From positions 3,038,001 to 3,102,000 of the forward strand of contig NZ_CP041036.1 in the NCBI RefSeq assembly GCF_006385555.1: DNA of 64,000 nucleotides, given 5' to 3'. The notes under the pieces are model-generated. The model worked only from the letters and a program-made list of their open reading frames with translations. It did not search any database and was not told the origin of the DNA. A program made the translations under genes and the position numbers. The stretch is from Shewanella polaris (GTDB taxonomy: Bacteria; Pseudomonadota; Gammaproteobacteria; Enterobacterales; Shewanellaceae). How positions within the stretch are numbered: the stretch's first letter is position 1; each line of letters opens with the position of its first letter. This document shows positions 10,725-21,933 of this stretch, one piece after another.

Positions 10725-11495
10725 CTATCGAATGATGCCACGACCAGAGTGGTTAATAAACTCCATAAATGCTTTTACATTTATGTCATTTTCGGCCGCA
10801 CTGCTTAATTCCGCATTAGCTTCTTCAATAGTTAAGCTCTTACGAAATACCGTTTTATAAGCATTAAGAATAGCACGCTGGTCTGCTTTACTAAATCCAC
10901 GACGTTTCAAGCCTTCAAGGTTTAAGCCACGCGGAGCCGCGGGTGAACCTGCAGCCATAACAAACGGCGGTACGTCTTGTAAAATCAATGATGCTCCGGC
11001 GGTAAATGCATGGTCACCAATGTGAACAAACTGGTGCACGCCAGTCATGCCGCCTAAAATAACCCAATCACCAATATGCACATGACCGGCAATAGAAGCA
11101 TTATTGGCCATAATAACGTTATTGCCGACAAGACAGTCATGAGCAATATGAACATACGCCATAAATAGGTTATTAGACCCTATGCGAGTTTCGCCCTTGT
11201 CTTGAGTGGTACCACGGTGAATCGTGACAGATTCACGAATAATGTTATTGTCGCCAATAATTAAGCGAGTTTGTTCGCCTGCGTACTTTTTGTCTTGACA
11301 CTCTTCGCCAACAGAAGCGAATTGAAAAATACGATTACCTTTACCAATAACGGTTGGACCTTTGACCACTACATGAGAATTTATCCATGTGTCATCGCCG
11401 ATTTCAACATTTTCACCAATATAGGTCCAAGGGCCAATGGTGACATTGTTACCAATTTTGGCTGTTGGGTGAACAAACGCTAATTTATCTATCAC
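10725..11495 (-). CDS. lpxA: UDP-N-acetylglucosamine O-acyltransferase
   Basis: It catalyses the first step of lipid A synthesis, moving a 3-hydroxyacyl chain from ACP to UDP-GlcNAc. The protein is a left-handed beta helix of hexapeptide repeats (residues about 10-190), with the catalytic histidine in the [10 protein letters not shown] region and a C-terminal helical domain. Its 256 residues are standard. Its ATG overlaps the fabZ stop by four bases (ATGA), indicating translational coupling of the two acyl-ACP enzymes. Confidence 0.99.
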   Translation of the reverse strand: MIDKLAFVHPTAKIGNNVTIGPWTYIGENVEIGDDTWINSHVVVKGPTVIGKGNRIFQFASVGEECQDKKYAGEQTRLIIGDNNIIRESVTIHRGTTQDKGETRIGSNNLFMAYVHIAHDCLVGNNVIMANNASIAGHVHIGDWVILGGMTGVHQFVHIGDHAFTAGASLILQDVPPFVMAAGSPAAPRGLNLEGLKRRGFSKADQRAILNAYKTVFRKSLTIEEANAELSSAAENDINVKAFMEFINHSGRGIIR

Positions 11496-11953
11496 TTTTC
11501 AATCTCTCTACGTGCGCACATAATTTCAGCTGAACAAACCAGTTCACCATCAACCAAGGCTTCACCAATAAACACACCGATACCACGACGCTCTTTAATC
11601 ATTTTAACGTGAAAATGTATTTGATCGCCTGGCTCAACAACACGTCTAAAACGCGCTTTATCAATACCAGCAAAATAATACAATACGTCAGGAGATGGTT
11701 CTGTGCTCATGGTTTTAAACGCAAGCAAACCTGTTGCTTGTGCCATAGCTTCTAAAATTAGAACCCCAGGCATAACAGGTTGTATAGGGAAATGTCCCTG
11801 AAAAAATGGTTCATTAATCGTGACATTTTTAATCGCATGTAATTGCTCACCTACGGTAAAATCTAACACACGATCAATTAACAAGAATGGATATCTATGA
11901 GGCAGATATTTAAGTATCTCTTTAATATCCATGGTGTTTAATTGATTTGACAC
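11492..11953 (-). CDS. fabZ: 3-hydroxyacyl-ACP dehydratase FabZ
   Basis: It dehydrates 3-hydroxyacyl-ACP in fatty acid elongation and competes with LpxA and LpxD for substrate. A hot-dog fold with the signature [14 protein letters not shown] and the catalytic [20 protein letters not shown] stretch, including the active-site histidine and glutamate. I take a GTG at 11953 as start because AAGGA lies about seven bases upstream and the resulting 153 residues match the family. The longer in-frame ATG at 12004 would overlap lpxD and adds an unrelated leader. Confidence 0.96.
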   Translation of the reverse strand: MSNQLNTMDIKEILKYLPHRYPFLLIDRVLDFTVGEQLHAIKNVTINEPFFQGHFPIQPVMPGVLILEAMAQATGLLAFKTMSTEPSPDVLYYFAGIDKARFRRVVEPGDQIHFHVKMIKERRGIGVFIGEALVDGELVCSAEIMCARREIEK

Positions 11954-11984
11954 ACTACATTCCTTAAATAAGGCAGAATTACAA

Positions 11985-13010
11985 TTATTCTGTGCCCTTA
12001 GCACTTTTTTCGAGATGTTTTACTCGATTAAAAAGCTCATCTAATTGACGGAAACGAACAGTGTTTCGACGCCATAATTTATTTTCCATCGCAATCGTCG
12101 CAGATGAATACACACCTTTATCACGGATAATGCTGGTCACATTCGTTCCGCCGCTAACATGAACTCCGTCAGCAATACTCAAGTGTCCTGCGATTGCACA
12201 ATTACCGCCAATAATACAGTATTTACCTATGGTACAGCTACCAGCCAAAATAGTACCACCTGCAATGGCGGTATTTTGCCCAATAACAACGTTATGAGCA
12301 ATTTGAATTTGGTTATCGATAATGACACCATCGTGGATTTCGGTATCTGATAATGCACCACGGTCTATACTGGTACATGCGCCAATTTCGACATGATTGC
12401 CAATACGAACGCCACCGGTTTGCGGGATTTTAATCCAGTTACCGCGCTCATTGGCATAACCAAAACCATCAGACCCAATAACAGACCCGGAATGGATGAT
12501 GCAATCATGGCCTATATGAACATTATGATAAACACTCACATTGGCCCAAAGACGCGAATTTGAACCTATAATACTGGTTTCTCCGACGACACAACCTGGA
12601 CCTATCTGAACATTTTCACCTAAAATAACCTTGGCACCAATGACCGCATTAGCACCAATAGCAACACCTTCACCCAAAATGGCTGAAGGATCTATTTGTG
12701 CAGAGGGATGAATACCTGGGGGGTCTTTAGGGGTGGTATCAAGTAATTGCGCTGTACGAGCAAAGCCGACATAAGGATCGTTAACGATCAAGGCATTGCC
12801 AGAATAACCATTTGCATCTTTTTCGCTCAGCAATACCGCACTAGCTTGAGTAGCCTCAAGCTGATCGCGATACTTGCTATTGGCTAAAAAAGAGAGTTGG
12901 CCTTGAGTTGCATTTTCAAGGGTAGCCACGCTAAATATTTCCAGGGTGTCATCACCTTTAACCGTTGCCCCCAATAATTGGCCAAGCTCTTTTAAAGTCA
13001 CTTTCTGCAT
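11985..13010 (-). CDS. lpxD: UDP-3-O-acylglucosamine N-acyltransferase
   Basis: It performs the third step of lipid A synthesis, adding the second 3-hydroxyacyl chain. An N-terminal uridine-binding domain (residues 1-100) contains [13 protein letters not shown]. The hexapeptide beta helix follows, with the catalytic histidine in [15 protein letters not shown] / IAHNVVIG, and a C-terminal helix ends the chain. Its 341 residues are the usual length. It lies five bases after skp, keeping the conserved order bamA-skp-lpxD-fabZ-lpxA-lpxB. Confidence 0.99.
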   Translation of the reverse strand: MQKVTLKELGQLLGATVKGDDTLEIFSVATLENATQGQLSFLANSKYRDQLEATQASAVLLSEKDANGYSGNALIVNDPYVGFARTAQLLDTTPKDPPGIHPSAQIDPSAILGEGVAIGANAVIGAKVILGENVQIGPGCVVGETSIIGSNSRLWANVSVYHNVHIGHDCIIHSGSVIGSDGFGYANERGNWIKIPQTGGVRIGNHVEIGACTSIDRGALSDTEIHDGVIIDNQIQIAHNVVIGQNTAIAGGTILAGSCTIGKYCIIGGNCAIAGHLSIADGVHVSGGTNVTSIIRDKGVYSSATIAMENKLWRRNTVRFRQLDELFNRVKHLEKSAKGTE

Positions 13011-13015
13011 ATTTA

Positions 13016-13522
13016 TTATTGGCCTTTGCTTAAGGCTTCTACCACTTGGCTGCTAATATCAGCTTCTGGCTTAACAAAAATAACTGCGCCACGTTGTAGC
13101 ACCATGTCATATTGTTCTTTACTAGCAATAGTATTAATGGCTTTTTGAACTAGAACTAATAGCTTGTTTTGCTCTTCACCTTGACGACGACGCATGTCTT
13201 CGTCTAATGCTTTGCCTTTCAATTGGAATTCAGATTTTAGAGATTCCATTTTACGCACTAATTCAGTCTTTTGTGTGTCGCTCATTAACGCGCCATCACG
13301 TTGTTGCTTTTCAACCAAAGAACGCATTTCTTCCTGCATTTTTTGGACGCTTGCAACACGATCTCCAAATTCAGCTTTTAATGATTTTGAAATCTGTTCA
13401 CGCTGAGGCAGCTGTTCAAACACTTCGCCCATATCAACTACAGCGAGTTTTTCCGCTTGAGCTAGCATAGGTGTTGCACAAAATGCCAATGTAATTAAGG
13501 CGCGATTTACCATCTTTTTCAA
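13016..13522 (-). CDS. skp: Periplasmic chaperone Skp/OmpH
   Basis: It binds unfolded outer-membrane proteins in the periplasm and passes them to the BAM complex. A signal peptide ends at about residue 23 (MLAQA-EK). The mature part is strongly charged and helical (residues about 45-125), matching the coiled-coil tentacles of the trimer, and the N-terminal [11 protein letters not shown] strand is typical. It is 168 residues. It lies directly after bamA and before lpxD. Confidence 0.96.
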   Translation of the reverse strand: MKKMVNRALITLAFCATPMLAQAEKLAVVDMGEVFEQLPQREQISKSLKAEFGDRVASVQKMQEEMRSLVEKQQRDGALMSDTQKTELVRKMESLKSEFQLKGKALDEDMRRRQGEEQNKLLVLVQKAINTIASKEQYDMVLQRGAVIFVKPEADISSQVVEALSKGQ

Positions 13523-13578
13523 AGTAGACTCCTTGTTAAACTTGTTGTTATCAGCAAAACTTGCCGAGTGTATTTGTT

Positions 13579-16059
13579 TTAGAACGTTTTGCCAATATTG
13601 AACGAGAAAATTTCTGTCTCGTCATCTTCATATTCTTTCAATGGCCAAGCCAAACTGAACACCATAGGACCCATTGGGGATATCCACTGGACGCTCATAC
13701 CCCATGAGGCACGTATACGTTCCGGATCGCTATAATCACTTAACTGAGAGAATTGATCAGCTGGTAAATAACGATAACCATCATAATCAAACTCGGTATC
13801 CCACACGTTACCTGCGTCTAAGAAGAAACTGGTACGTACAGAGTTAGTGTAAGCTTCATCTAAGAATGGTGTAGGAACAATCACTTCCAAACTTGCAGTT
13901 GCAATGGCGTTACCACCAATTGAATTACCTTCACTCACATAAACAGTATCAACATTGCCTGGTAAGCTACAACCATCACCCGACGCGTCTGGTGAACATG
14001 CCTCACTACCACGATATAAGTAAAATGAACGAGGACCTACAGAATTAGACTTAAAACCACGTAACGAGCTCGAACCACCTGAATAGTAGTTTTCCCAGAA
14101 CGGCAATATTTGATCGTTGTCGTCAAATTTGCCATAACCATTGGCGTAACCTAGGTGAGCACGCGCTAACATGACAAACCCATGTTGAGGTGTCAGAGGG
14201 AAGTAAAAACTAGTGTCAAAATCCGTTTTAAAATACTGTAAATCAGAACCCGGCACTGTCATCTTACCGCTTAAACGTTGCGACGAACCATCAGTAGGGA
14301 ACTGACCACGGTTAACTGTGCTGCGATACCAACCAGCATTTAATTCAAAGTTATCAAAACTTAAGTCTGCGTCAGGATCATCATTACGATAAACATTATA
14401 AAAACGTACAGCTTGTTCGTAAGACGATATTTCTGAAATCGTATTATGACGGTAGCCAATACCACCGTTCAAACGATTAGATTCGTTAATTGGAAACCCT
14501 GAAGTTAATGCAACGCCATAAGATTTATTCTTATAACGCTCAAGATTAGCCTCATTAGCATCAAACTCGTTCCAAAAGATGCTGCCACCTAAGCTAACGC
14601 CATCTTTAGTAAAATATGGGTCGGTATAAGATAAATTAGCACTTTTTGAGTATTTGTTGGTATTAATACTGAAACCAGCTTGGTTACCTGTACCAAGGAA
14701 GTTATTTTGCTCAACACCAAACTGCAAACTCACGCCTGATTCAGTACCATAACCAACACCAGCATTAAATGAACCAGAAGGTTGCTCTTTCACCTTAATG
14801 GCCACATCTACTAAATCATCACTGCCCGGAACTTGAATCGTTTCAGCATCAACCGTTTCAAAATAACCTAAACGGTTAAGGCGTAGTTTAGACTGCTCAA
14901 TTTGGGCCGAATTTAACCAAGCCCCTTCCATTTGGCGCAATTCTCGTCGCATTACTTCATCTTTAGTAACTGTGTTACCAGTGAAGTTAATTGAGCGAAC
15001 ATATACACGTTTACCCGGATTAACATTGATGTTAAGAACCACTTCTTTAGTTTCATCGTTAATTTCAGGATACGTTTTCACTTCTGGATAAGCATAACCA
15101 AAGCGACCAAGGTATTTACTGTACATTTCTTCGGTGAATGTCACATCGGCACCGTTGTACATATTACCGGCTTTAATCGGCAAAATAGCTTTCATTAACT
15201 TTTCGCGACCCATAAGATCGCCTATTAAGTTAACTTCTTTTACTTTATACTTTTCGCCTTCATTCACATTGATAGTAATGTACAAACCTTTACGGTCTGG
15301 TGTCATTGCTACTTGTGTTGAAGTCACTTCAAAGCGAATATACCCTTGATTATGGTAATAAGTTTTGATGGTTTCTAGGTCAGCTTGTAGCTTTTGTTTT
15401 TGGTAACGACGCTCACCAAACAAATCCCACCAAGCAACATAATCTTTCAATTCAAGCATACCAATAAGTTCATAATCAGAAAACACAGTGTTACCCACTA
15501 CGTTTATCTGGCGGATTTCAGCCGCTAAACCTTCGGTGAACTTAAATTTAAGCTCAACACGGTTACGAGGTAAGTTGATGATTTGCGCTTCAACTTTGGC
15601 ACCGTATTTACCTACACCGTAATAGAAATCTTGCAGACCTTTTTCAATGCCTGTCAACATAGTTCTATCGAGCGATTCGCCAGCTCTAACACCAGAACCG
15701 TCAAGACTTTCTTGCAACTGTTCGTCTTTAATATCTTTATTACCTTCGAATGAGATAACGCTAATAGTTGGACGTTCTTTAACTGTTACATAAAGTATAC
15801 CGTCTTCATGACTGACACTAATGTTTTCAAAATTGGTTGAACCGTAAAGGCTCTTTATCGCTTGCTGTAATTTAACTTCATCTACTGTGTCACCTACTTT
15901 CACAGGCAAACTCAATAGTGCTGCACCGAGAGCAACTCGTTGCAAACCTTCTACTTGGATGTCGGTCACTTCAAAAGGTTGGAAAGACTCTGCCCAACCA
16001 TTCCCTGAAAAAGACGCGCCGACGAATAACATCGAGGCAAAAATTTTATTCAATCTCAT
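13579..16059 (-). CDS. bamA: Outer membrane assembly factor BamA
   Basis: The core beta-barrel subunit of the BAM machine, which inserts outer-membrane proteins. A signal peptide (about residues 1-23) is followed by five POTRA domains (to about residue 420) and a 16-stranded barrel that ends with an aromatic residue (IGKTF). The conserved loop-6 motif appears as LRGF. Its 826 residues are slightly longer than the E. coli protein. It lies between rseP and skp. A sigma-E promoter would be expected from the E. coli case but I could not identify one. Confidence 0.99.
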   Translation of the reverse strand: MRLNKIFASMLFVGASFSGNGWAESFQPFEVTDIQVEGLQRVALGAALLSLPVKVGDTVDEVKLQQAIKSLYGSTNFENISVSHEDGILYVTVKERPTISVISFEGNKDIKDEQLQESLDGSGVRAGESLDRTMLTGIEKGLQDFYYGVGKYGAKVEAQIINLPRNRVELKFKFTEGLAAEIRQINVVGNTVFSDYELIGMLELKDYVAWWDLFGERRYQKQKLQADLETIKTYYHNQGYIRFEVTSTQVAMTPDRKGLYITINVNEGEKYKVKEVNLIGDLMGREKLMKAILPIKAGNMYNGADVTFTEEMYSKYLGRFGYAYPEVKTYPEINDETKEVVLNINVNPGKRVYVRSINFTGNTVTKDEVMRRELRQMEGAWLNSAQIEQSKLRLNRLGYFETVDAETIQVPGSDDLVDVAIKVKEQPSGSFNAGVGYGTESGVSLQFGVEQNNFLGTGNQAGFSINTNKYSKSANLSYTDPYFTKDGVSLGGSIFWNEFDANEANLERYKNKSYGVALTSGFPINESNRLNGGIGYRHNTISEISSYEQAVRFYNVYRNDDPDADLSFDNFELNAGWYRSTVNRGQFPTDGSSQRLSGKMTVPGSDLQYFKTDFDTSFYFPLTPQHGFVMLARAHLGYANGYGKFDDNDQILPFWENYYSGGSSSLRGFKSNSVGPRSFYLYRGSEACSPDASGDGCSLPGNVDTVYVSEGNSIGGNAIATASLEVIVPTPFLDEAYTNSVRTSFFLDAGNVWDTEFDYDGYRYLPADQFSQLSDYSDPERIRASWGMSVQWISPMGPMVFSLAWPLKEYEDDETEIFSFNIGKTF

Positions 16060-16088
16060 AGAGCACTTCTAATTATTGTCTGTCTTGC

Positions 16089-17462
16089 TCAGAGTCGGGC
16101 GAAATCGTTGAATAAGGCTACGCCCATCAACATTAGCAGCAAAGCTGCACCAAACCTGAAACCTATTTCCTGTACCTTTTCGGGTACAGGCTTACCAGTA
16201 ATCACTTCTATAAAGTAATACAGCAAGTGTCCACCATCGAGCACTGGCAAAGGCATTAAATTAATAATCCCTAAGTTAACGCTGATGAGCGCGATAAACC
16301 CTAGAAAGTACACTAATCCGTAACTTGCACTGGCGCCAGCGCCTTGTGCAATGGAAATAGGACCACTGAGGTTTTTAACCGACACATCGCCGGTAAATAA
16401 TTTTTCAATCATCTTAAAACTGACGGCAACAAGTTGCCAAGTTTTATCTGTTGCAGCGACAATCGAATCTACTATGCCATACTCAAGCTCAAAGCGCATA
16501 TTATCAGGCCATGGTGCTTGGGTTGGACTAATGCCTATAATTCCGATAGTTTTACCGTCAGAATTTTGCTGTGCTTTTGGCACTACATTCACATTGATGG
16601 ATTGACCTTCACGTATCAATGTCATATTAATATTTTTGTTGGCAGAGCTTTGTACCACATCAACAAACGCTTTCCAATCACTGTATTGGACACCATTAAT
16701 ATTGACGAGTTTATCGCCCACTTTAATGCCAGCTTTTTCTGCCGCACTGTCTTTGCTGATCACCGCAATGGTAGGATCTATTCCCGGACGGAAAATGCCT
16801 AAACCTAATGAAGTAATTGGAGATTCTTTTTCTGGATCAAATTGCCACTGACGCGTATCGAGCTTAACGGTACGTAAGGGCATATCCACACCTGATAGTT
16901 CAGATAATGGCGCTAAGGTTATATCAATGCTTTCATCACCAATATGGCTAACCAAGGCTAAGTTAACCTCTTCCCAGGTTCTTACTTTTTGTCCTGATAC
17001 TGCCATTATTTGTTGCGGTTCAACCAACTGAATAACACTGGCAGGGCTATTTAACGTGGTGCTATCAATAACGGGTTTGATTGATGGAGTACCTATCAGA
17101 TACATAACGTACAAGGCTGCTATAGCAAAAATAAAGTTAGCAATGGGGCCTGCTGAAACAATGGCAATACGCTGCCATACCGTTTTACGGTTAAAGGCTT
17201 GATCGACGAGCTCGGCTGGGACGTCTTCTACCCGCTCATCAAGCATTTTGACGTAACCGCCTAACGGGATCATAGCCACCACATATTCGGTGCCATCTTT
17301 ACCCATTTTGCGCCAAATGGCTTTACCAAAACCAATAGAGAATCGTTCAACTTTTACCCCACAACGACGGGCAACCCAAAAATGGCCGTATTCGTGTGCG
17401 GTAATCAAAATACCTAATGCAACAATAAAAGAACCTAAGCTCCAAAAAAAATCTATCATCAT
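16089..17462 (-). CDS. rseP: Site-2 zinc metalloprotease RseP
   Basis: An inner-membrane protease that cuts RseA in the sigma-E envelope stress cascade and clears signal peptides. The zinc site HEYGH is at residues 23-27 in the first membrane helix. Two PDZ domains occupy the centre (around 110-300), and the third ligand lies in the LPVLDGGHLLYY segment near the C-terminus. The 457 residues match the RseP/RasP type. It is followed by bamA after 29 bases. Confidence 0.98.
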   Translation of the reverse strand: MMIDFFWSLGSFIVALGILITAHEYGHFWVARRCGVKVERFSIGFGKAIWRKMGKDGTEYVVAMIPLGGYVKMLDERVEDVPAELVDQAFNRKTVWQRIAIVSAGPIANFIFAIAALYVMYLIGTPSIKPVIDSTTLNSPASVIQLVEPQQIMAVSGQKVRTWEEVNLALVSHIGDESIDITLAPLSELSGVDMPLRTVKLDTRQWQFDPEKESPITSLGLGIFRPGIDPTIAVISKDSAAEKAGIKVGDKLVNINGVQYSDWKAFVDVVQSSANKNINMTLIREGQSINVNVVPKAQQNSDGKTIGIIGISPTQAPWPDNMRFELEYGIVDSIVAATDKTWQLVAVSFKMIEKLFTGDVSVKNLSGPISIAQGAGASASYGLVYFLGFIALISVNLGIINLMPLPVLDGGHLLYYFIEVITGKPVPEKVQEIGFRFGAALLLMLMGVALFNDFARL

Positions 17463-17471
17463 TCCCCTGAA

Positions 17472-18668
17472 CTAATTAAGTGCTTTAATAGCAGACATTG
17501 CTGTCATGCGAGCTTGTCCATCTAACTGTAAAATATCGCCAATACTCGCTAAACATGTTTGCGGTATGCTATCTAAACACCGTGCATTTATATCCGCAAT
17601 ATCAGTAAAACGTATTTGACCATTTAAGAAAGCTTCAACGGCAATTTCATTGGCCGCATTCAACACTGTGGTCGCTTCCTGTCCATGTTCACATGCTTGC
17701 ATTGCTAAACGTAAACATGGAAATCGACTGAAGTCAGGTTCACAAAAGCTTAACTGTCCGACTTTGAAAAAATCCAAAGGTTCAACACCAGCGTTAATTC
17801 TTTGCGGATAGCTCATACAATGAGCAATAGGAGTACGCATATCAGGGTTACCCATTTGCGCAATAACTGAACCATCGCGGTACTGCACCATGGAATGAAT
17901 AACGCTTTGAGGGTGTATCACTACTTTGAGTTGATCGGCCTGAGTATTAAACAACCAGCGAGCTTCAATAAACTCTAAGCCTTTGTTCATCATCGTGGCT
18001 GAATCGACAGATATTTTAGGTCCCATAGACCAATTAGGATGATTACAGGCTTGTGTCGGTGTCATCGCACTAAGTGTCGATAAATCCGTTTGCAAAAACG
18101 GACCACCTGAACCGGTTAATAAAATATGAGCGATGCCTGATGCGGCTAAATCACAATAACCCAATTGTGCTTGTGCATTGGTAGGTAAACATTGAAAAAT
18201 CGCATTATGTTCACTATCGACCGGTAACACTGTTGCACCAGAAGCCCTTGCCGTGTGCATAAATAATTCACCCGACATCACCAATGCTTCTTTGTTGGCT
18301 AACAGTACCCGTTTGCCCGCTTTAACAGCATCAAATGTTGGCACCAATCCCGCAGCACCAACAATGGCAGCCATAACGGTATCGGTATTAGCATCGGTAA
18401 CCAATGCATTAAGCGCTTCTGCCCCTGTTGTTACCTGAGTAACACTTCCTTGAGGTAATAAGGCTTTAAGTTGCATGGCGGCGCTCTCATCCACCATATG
18501 AGCATATTCAGGTTGATAGGTAATACACAATGCCAGCATTTTATCTACGCTGGCATTAGCCACTAGACCATAGACATGAAATTCCGCTGGATTATTTGCC
18601 ATCACACTTAGCGTGCTAGCACCTATCGAGCCTGTTGCCCCTAAAATCACCATATTTTGCATTGGCAT
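17472..18668 (-). CDS. dxr: 1-deoxy-D-xylulose 5-phosphate reductoisomerase
   Basis: It converts DXP to MEP, the committing step of the non-mevalonate isoprenoid pathway, using NADPH. The dinucleotide site [10 protein letters not shown] is near the N-terminus, the metal-binding [11 protein letters not shown] follows in the centre, and [12 protein letters not shown] is a family signature. The start is ambiguous; I prefer the ATG at 18668, which overlaps the cdsA stop as TGATG, over ATG codons at 18677 and 18662. The product feeds undecaprenyl synthesis by UppS, encoded two genes upstream. Confidence 0.97.
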   Translation of the reverse strand: MPMQNMVILGATGSIGASTLSVMANNPAEFHVYGLVANASVDKMLALCITYQPEYAHMVDESAAMQLKALLPQGSVTQVTTGAEALNALVTDANTDTVMAAIVGAAGLVPTFDAVKAGKRVLLANKEALVMSGELFMHTARASGATVLPVDSEHNAIFQCLPTNAQAQLGYCDLAASGIAHILLTGSGGPFLQTDLSTLSAMTPTQACNHPNWSMGPKISVDSATMMNKGLEFIEARWLFNTQADQLKVVIHPQSVIHSMVQYRDGSVIAQMGNPDMRTPIAHCMSYPQRINAGVEPLDFFKVGQLSFCEPDFSRFPCLRLAMQACEHGQEATTVLNAANEIAVEAFLNGQIRFTDIADINARCLDSIPQTCLASIGDILQLDGQARMTAMSAIKALN

Positions 18669-19525
18669 CACATCCACATCGCTATGTAGATAAAGGTAAA
18701 TACCGGTAGCGCAGCAGTAAGGCTATCGATGCGGTCTAAAATTCCACCGTGTCCCGGTAAAATGGTGCCAGAATCTTTAATGTTAGCAGCACGCTTAAAC
18801 ATACTTTCAGATAAATCACCAAAAGCAGATGCTAACGCAGTGATTAACGTAACCACAATGAGTAAACCTAGTTCTTGTTCTGGTGCAACATACATAATGC
18901 CTGCCACCACAACCATAGACGTAATTAATCCGCCAACCAGACCCTCAAGGGTTTTTGCAGGGCTAACACTAGGCATCAGTTTATGTTTACCTAATTTACG
19001 ACCCGCAAAATAAGCGCCAGTATCGGTAGCCCACACCACTAACAATACTAAAAAGACTAATGTGCCACCATAATAAGGGTGAACATTGCTGCTTAACGAT
19101 TTAAGCGCGATCAAAGACGTAAAACACGGTATGAGTGTTAACTGACCAAACATGGATTTTAGCATTGGGCTTTTTTTCCATATGCTGGCGCTTTTAGGAA
19201 AACTAAACACTAATCCAATACTCACTATCCACCAAAATACACCAATGGTGATAATGGCAAGATACATGGGATGCAATTGTCCCTTAAACCATAAAACATC
19301 AACGGGGACCGCTAGATTAAGCGCTATCAGTAACAGACTGAGCGTCGCGGTAAAAGACCACTGAGTGACATTACAACTGGGGTCAATGAAACTCCCCCAC
19401 TCTTTTGCTGCAATTAAAAATACTGGTACTAACGCCCATGCAAAATAATTTGCAGGAAGTAAAAAGATTGCCCCAAGTACAATTGGGATTAACCACAATG
19501 CTGTTATTATTCGTTGTTTTAGCAA
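18668..19525 (-). CDS. cdsA: Phosphatidate cytidylyltransferase
   Basis: An integral membrane enzyme making CDP-diacylglycerol, the precursor of all phospholipids. It has about eight hydrophobic segments and the C-terminal signature [20 protein letters not shown] followed by GILDRIDSL, which is diagnostic. It is 285 residues. It lies between uppS and dxr, overlapping dxr by one base. Confidence 0.98.
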   Translation of the reverse strand: MLKQRIITALWLIPIVLGAIFLLPANYFAWALVPVFLIAAKEWGSFIDPSCNVTQWSFTATLSLLLIALNLAVPVDVLWFKGQLHPMYLAIITIGVFWWIVSIGLVFSFPKSASIWKKSPMLKSMFGQLTLIPCFTSLIALKSLSSNVHPYYGGTLVFLVLLVVWATDTGAYFAGRKLGKHKLMPSVSPAKTLEGLVGGLITSMVVVAGIMYVAPEQELGLLIVVTLITALASAFGDLSESMFKRAANIKDSGTILPGHGGILDRIDSLTAALPVFTFIYIAMWM

Positions 19526-19544
19526 AAATTAATCCTCTTAAAAT

Positions 19545-20369
19545 TTATATTGCGCGTATATCTTCAATTTGACTTCCAGTCAAACCAAAACGGCGCTGCC
19601 GACTGGCAAAAATGGCAATAGCATCACGAAACGCTAGCTCATCAAAATCAGGCCATAAGGTGTCAGTAAACACCAACTCGGCATAAGCGGCCTGCCATAA
19701 AACAAAATTACTAATGCGGCAATCACCGCCTGTTCTTATCATTAAATCAACTTCGCTCTGATTTTGCATGCACAAATGTTCATTTAATGCCTCTTCAGTC
19801 ATCTGACTGCTGTTGATTTCACCACTTTCAACTTTTTTGGCTAATTTTTGTGCAGCCTGCAAGATATCCCAACGGCCACCATAGTTAGCTGCCACATTTA
19901 ATATCAAACCAGTATTGTTTATTGTTTTCTCTTGAGCAGCAGCAATCTGCTTTTGTAAACGCGTCGAAAATCGACTGGTATCACCAATAATATTGAGTTT
20001 AACTTGGTTTTTATTAAGCAGTTTTAATTCACGTTGTAACACGGTAAAAAACAGCTCCATTAACAAGCTGACTTCTTTATCTGGTCGGCGCCAGTTTTCA
20101 CTAGAAAATGCAAACAGAGTTAATGATTCAATGCCAAGTTGAGTCGCAGTACTTACCGCACGGCGAACCGCTTTAACACCTGCTTTATGGCCAAACACTC
20201 GAGCTTTACCCTGCAGTTGTGCCCAACGGCCATTACCATCCATAATAATCGCAACATGCTTGGGCAGAGATTGTTTTACCACATCAGATAATTGTTCCGG
20301 CAACAATTGCGAAGTCATTTGCTCCGAATCGGCTTTGGGGTCTGATTCAAACTCAACTGTAGATGACAT
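19545..20369 (-). CDS. uppS: Undecaprenyl diphosphate synthase
   Basis: A cis-prenyltransferase that builds the C55 carrier for peptidoglycan and O-antigen. The signature [14 protein letters not shown] carries the catalytic aspartate at residue 44, and the C-terminal [19 protein letters not shown] contains the second diphosphate-binding region. Here CRISN replaces the common RLSN. The N-terminus is about 20 residues longer than in E. coli and low in complexity; an AAGGA about ten bases upstream supports this start. It follows frr across a terminator-like hairpin. Confidence 0.98.
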   Translation of the reverse strand: MSSTVEFESDPKADSEQMTSQLLPEQLSDVVKQSLPKHVAIIMDGNGRWAQLQGKARVFGHKAGVKAVRRAVSTATQLGIESLTLFAFSSENWRRPDKEVSLLMELFFTVLQRELKLLNKNQVKLNIIGDTSRFSTRLQKQIAAAQEKTINNTGLILNVAANYGGRWDILQAAQKLAKKVESGEINSSQMTEEALNEHLCMQNQSEVDLMIRTGGDCRISNFVLWQAAYAELVFTDTLWPDFDELAFRDAIAIFASRQRRFGLTGSQIEDIRAI

Positions 20370-20394
20370 CTACGACAATCCTTTATAAAAACAA

Positions 20395-20423
20395 ACGCCG
20401 TGTAGTATACCCTTACACGGCGT
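20395..20423 (-). terminator. Hairpin between frr and uppS
   Basis: ACGCCGTGTA and TACACGGCGT make a ten-base-pair stem with a nine-base loop. On the minus strand it is followed by TTTGTTTTT, as in a rho-independent terminator. Placed between two genes of one conserved cluster, it probably attenuates rather than ends transcription. Confidence 0.7.
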
Positions 20424-20450
20424 GTTAACTCTAGCGTCTAAGATGACAGA

Positions 20451-21008
20451 TTATACTTCCATCAACTCTTTTTCTTTTGCAATGAGAATTTGATCGATAC
20501 TCTTGATAGATGAATCAGTGTACTTTTGTACTTCATCTTCACTACGACGTACATCATCTTCAGTACATTCTTTGGCTTTTTCAAGCTTCTTAACTTCGCT
20601 GATAACATCACGACGAACGTTACGAATGGCAATACGACCGTTTTCTGCTTCATTACGAACGACTTTAATAAAGTCCTTACGACGCTCTTCAGTTAACGAA
20701 GGTAACGGAATACGCAATGTCGCGCCAGCAGTCATAGGGTTTAAGCCAAGATCAGAACTCATGATGGCCTTTTCTACCGCTTGAACCATAGTTCTATCAA
20801 ACACGTTTACAGTAAGTGTACGAGAATCTTCAACACCAACGTTTGCCACTTGCTTAAGCGGTGACATAGTACCGTAACAAGCAACTTGAATAGAATCTAA
20901 TAAACTTGGATGAGCACGACCAGTGCGAACTTTCGCCATTTGGTTTTTAGTCGAGTCAACACATTTACCCATGCGCTCTTGCGCATCCAACATAATAGTA
21001 TCAATCAC
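20451..21008 (-). CDS. frr: Ribosome recycling factor
   Basis: Together with EF-G it splits the post-termination ribosome. Its 185 residues form the three-helix bundle plus alpha-beta domain typical of RRF, with [20 protein letters not shown] and the C-terminal helix ending KEKELMEV. The start is a GTG at 21008 preceded by AAAAGGAAA, giving the full family length. It lies in the usual tsf-pyrH-frr order. Confidence 0.99.
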   Translation of the reverse strand: MIDTIMLDAQERMGKCVDSTKNQMAKVRTGRAHPSLLDSIQVACYGTMSPLKQVANVGVEDSRTLTVNVFDRTMVQAVEKAIMSSDLGLNPMTAGATLRIPLPSLTEERRKDFIKVVRNEAENGRIAIRNVRRDVISEVKKLEKAKECTEDDVRRSEDEVQKYTDSSIKSIDQILIAKEKELMEV

Positions 21009-21127
21009 AATAATTTCCTTTTTGTCACAAATTCACGTTTGTTTGAGCATTAGCCTAAGAATGACACATGCAATAAAACCGCTCAAACAGTTAAATTATA
21101 TAATGTAAATATATTTTATGTCTGTGA

Positions 21128-21865
21128 TTAAGCAGGTTGTTTACTGCTAATAATCGTACCTTCTTCCTCACCCATGATTACACGACGAAGTGCACCAGGT
21201 TTGTTCATATTGAACACAAGGATAGGTATATTATGATCACGCGCCATGGTAAATGCAGCAAGGTCCATTACTTTTAATTCTGATTCAAGGACTTCTGCAT
21301 AGGTTAGCGTGTCATATTTAACAGCTTCAGGGTCTTTCATTGGGTCAGCAGAATAGACGCCGTCTACTTTGGTGCCTTTTAATACCACTTCAGCTTCAAT
21401 TTCGATACCGCGCAAACAAGCTGCAGAATCGGTTGTGCAAAAAGGATTACCCGTACCCGCAGCAAAAATGACTACACGGCCAGATTTCAATAAGCTAATT
21501 GCTTCAGCCCAATTATAGTCGTCACACACGCCTTTAAGCGGTATAGCTGACATTAGACGAGCATTAACATATGCTCGGTGTAAGGCATCACGCATGGCTA
21601 AGCCATTCATTACGGTTGCTAACATACCCATGTGATCGCCCACCACGCGGTTCATGCCTGCTTTTGCTAAGCCTTCACCACGGAACAGATTACCACCACC
21701 AATGACCACACCAACTTGAATACCGAGTTCAACAAGCTCTTTTACTTCTTGTGCCATACGATCAAGTACTTTTGCGTCAATGCCGAAGCCTTCTTGACCC
21801 ATTAATGCTTCACCGCTTAATTTAAGCAGAATACGTCTAAACGCTGGTTTTGGATTGGTACTCAT
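21128..21865 (-). CDS. pyrH: Uridylate kinase
   Basis: It phosphorylates UMP to UDP and is the allosteric hexameric bacterial UMP kinase. Motifs include KLSGEAL near the N-terminus, [12 protein letters not shown], and [13 protein letters not shown] in the nucleotide region. The start at 21865 (MSTNPK) is chosen because AGGATGAG lies about nine bases upstream. An ATG at 21883 in the same frame overlaps that ribosome-binding site. The product is 245 residues. Confidence 0.98.
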   Translation of the reverse strand: MSTNPKPAFRRILLKLSGEALMGQEGFGIDAKVLDRMAQEVKELVELGIQVGVVIGGGNLFRGEGLAKAGMNRVVGDHMGMLATVMNGLAMRDALHRAYVNARLMSAIPLKGVCDDYNWAEAISLLKSGRVVIFAAGTGNPFCTTDSAACLRGIEIEAEVVLKGTKVDGVYSADPMKDPEAVKYDTLTYAEVLESELKVMDLAAFTMARDHNIPILVFNMNKPGALRRVIMGEEEGTIISSKQPA

Positions 21866-21890
21866 AATTCTCATCCTGATCATAACAAAA

Positions 21891-21908
21891 CCGCAGCGGT
21901 TGCTGCGG
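21891..21908 (-). terminator. Hairpin between tsf and pyrH
   Basis: CCGCAG and CTGCGG make a six-base-pair GC-rich stem with a six-base loop, followed on the minus strand by TTTTG. It lies in the 68-base gap between tsf and pyrH and could be a partial terminator that separates their expression levels. Confidence 0.65.
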
Positions 21909-21933
21909 TCTTAGGGTATTTAGATAAAAGCGA

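Noticed and set aside
16434..16802. Plus-strand frame of 122 codons opposite rseP
   Set aside because: It is a shadow of the intact rseP reading frame, without its own start signals.
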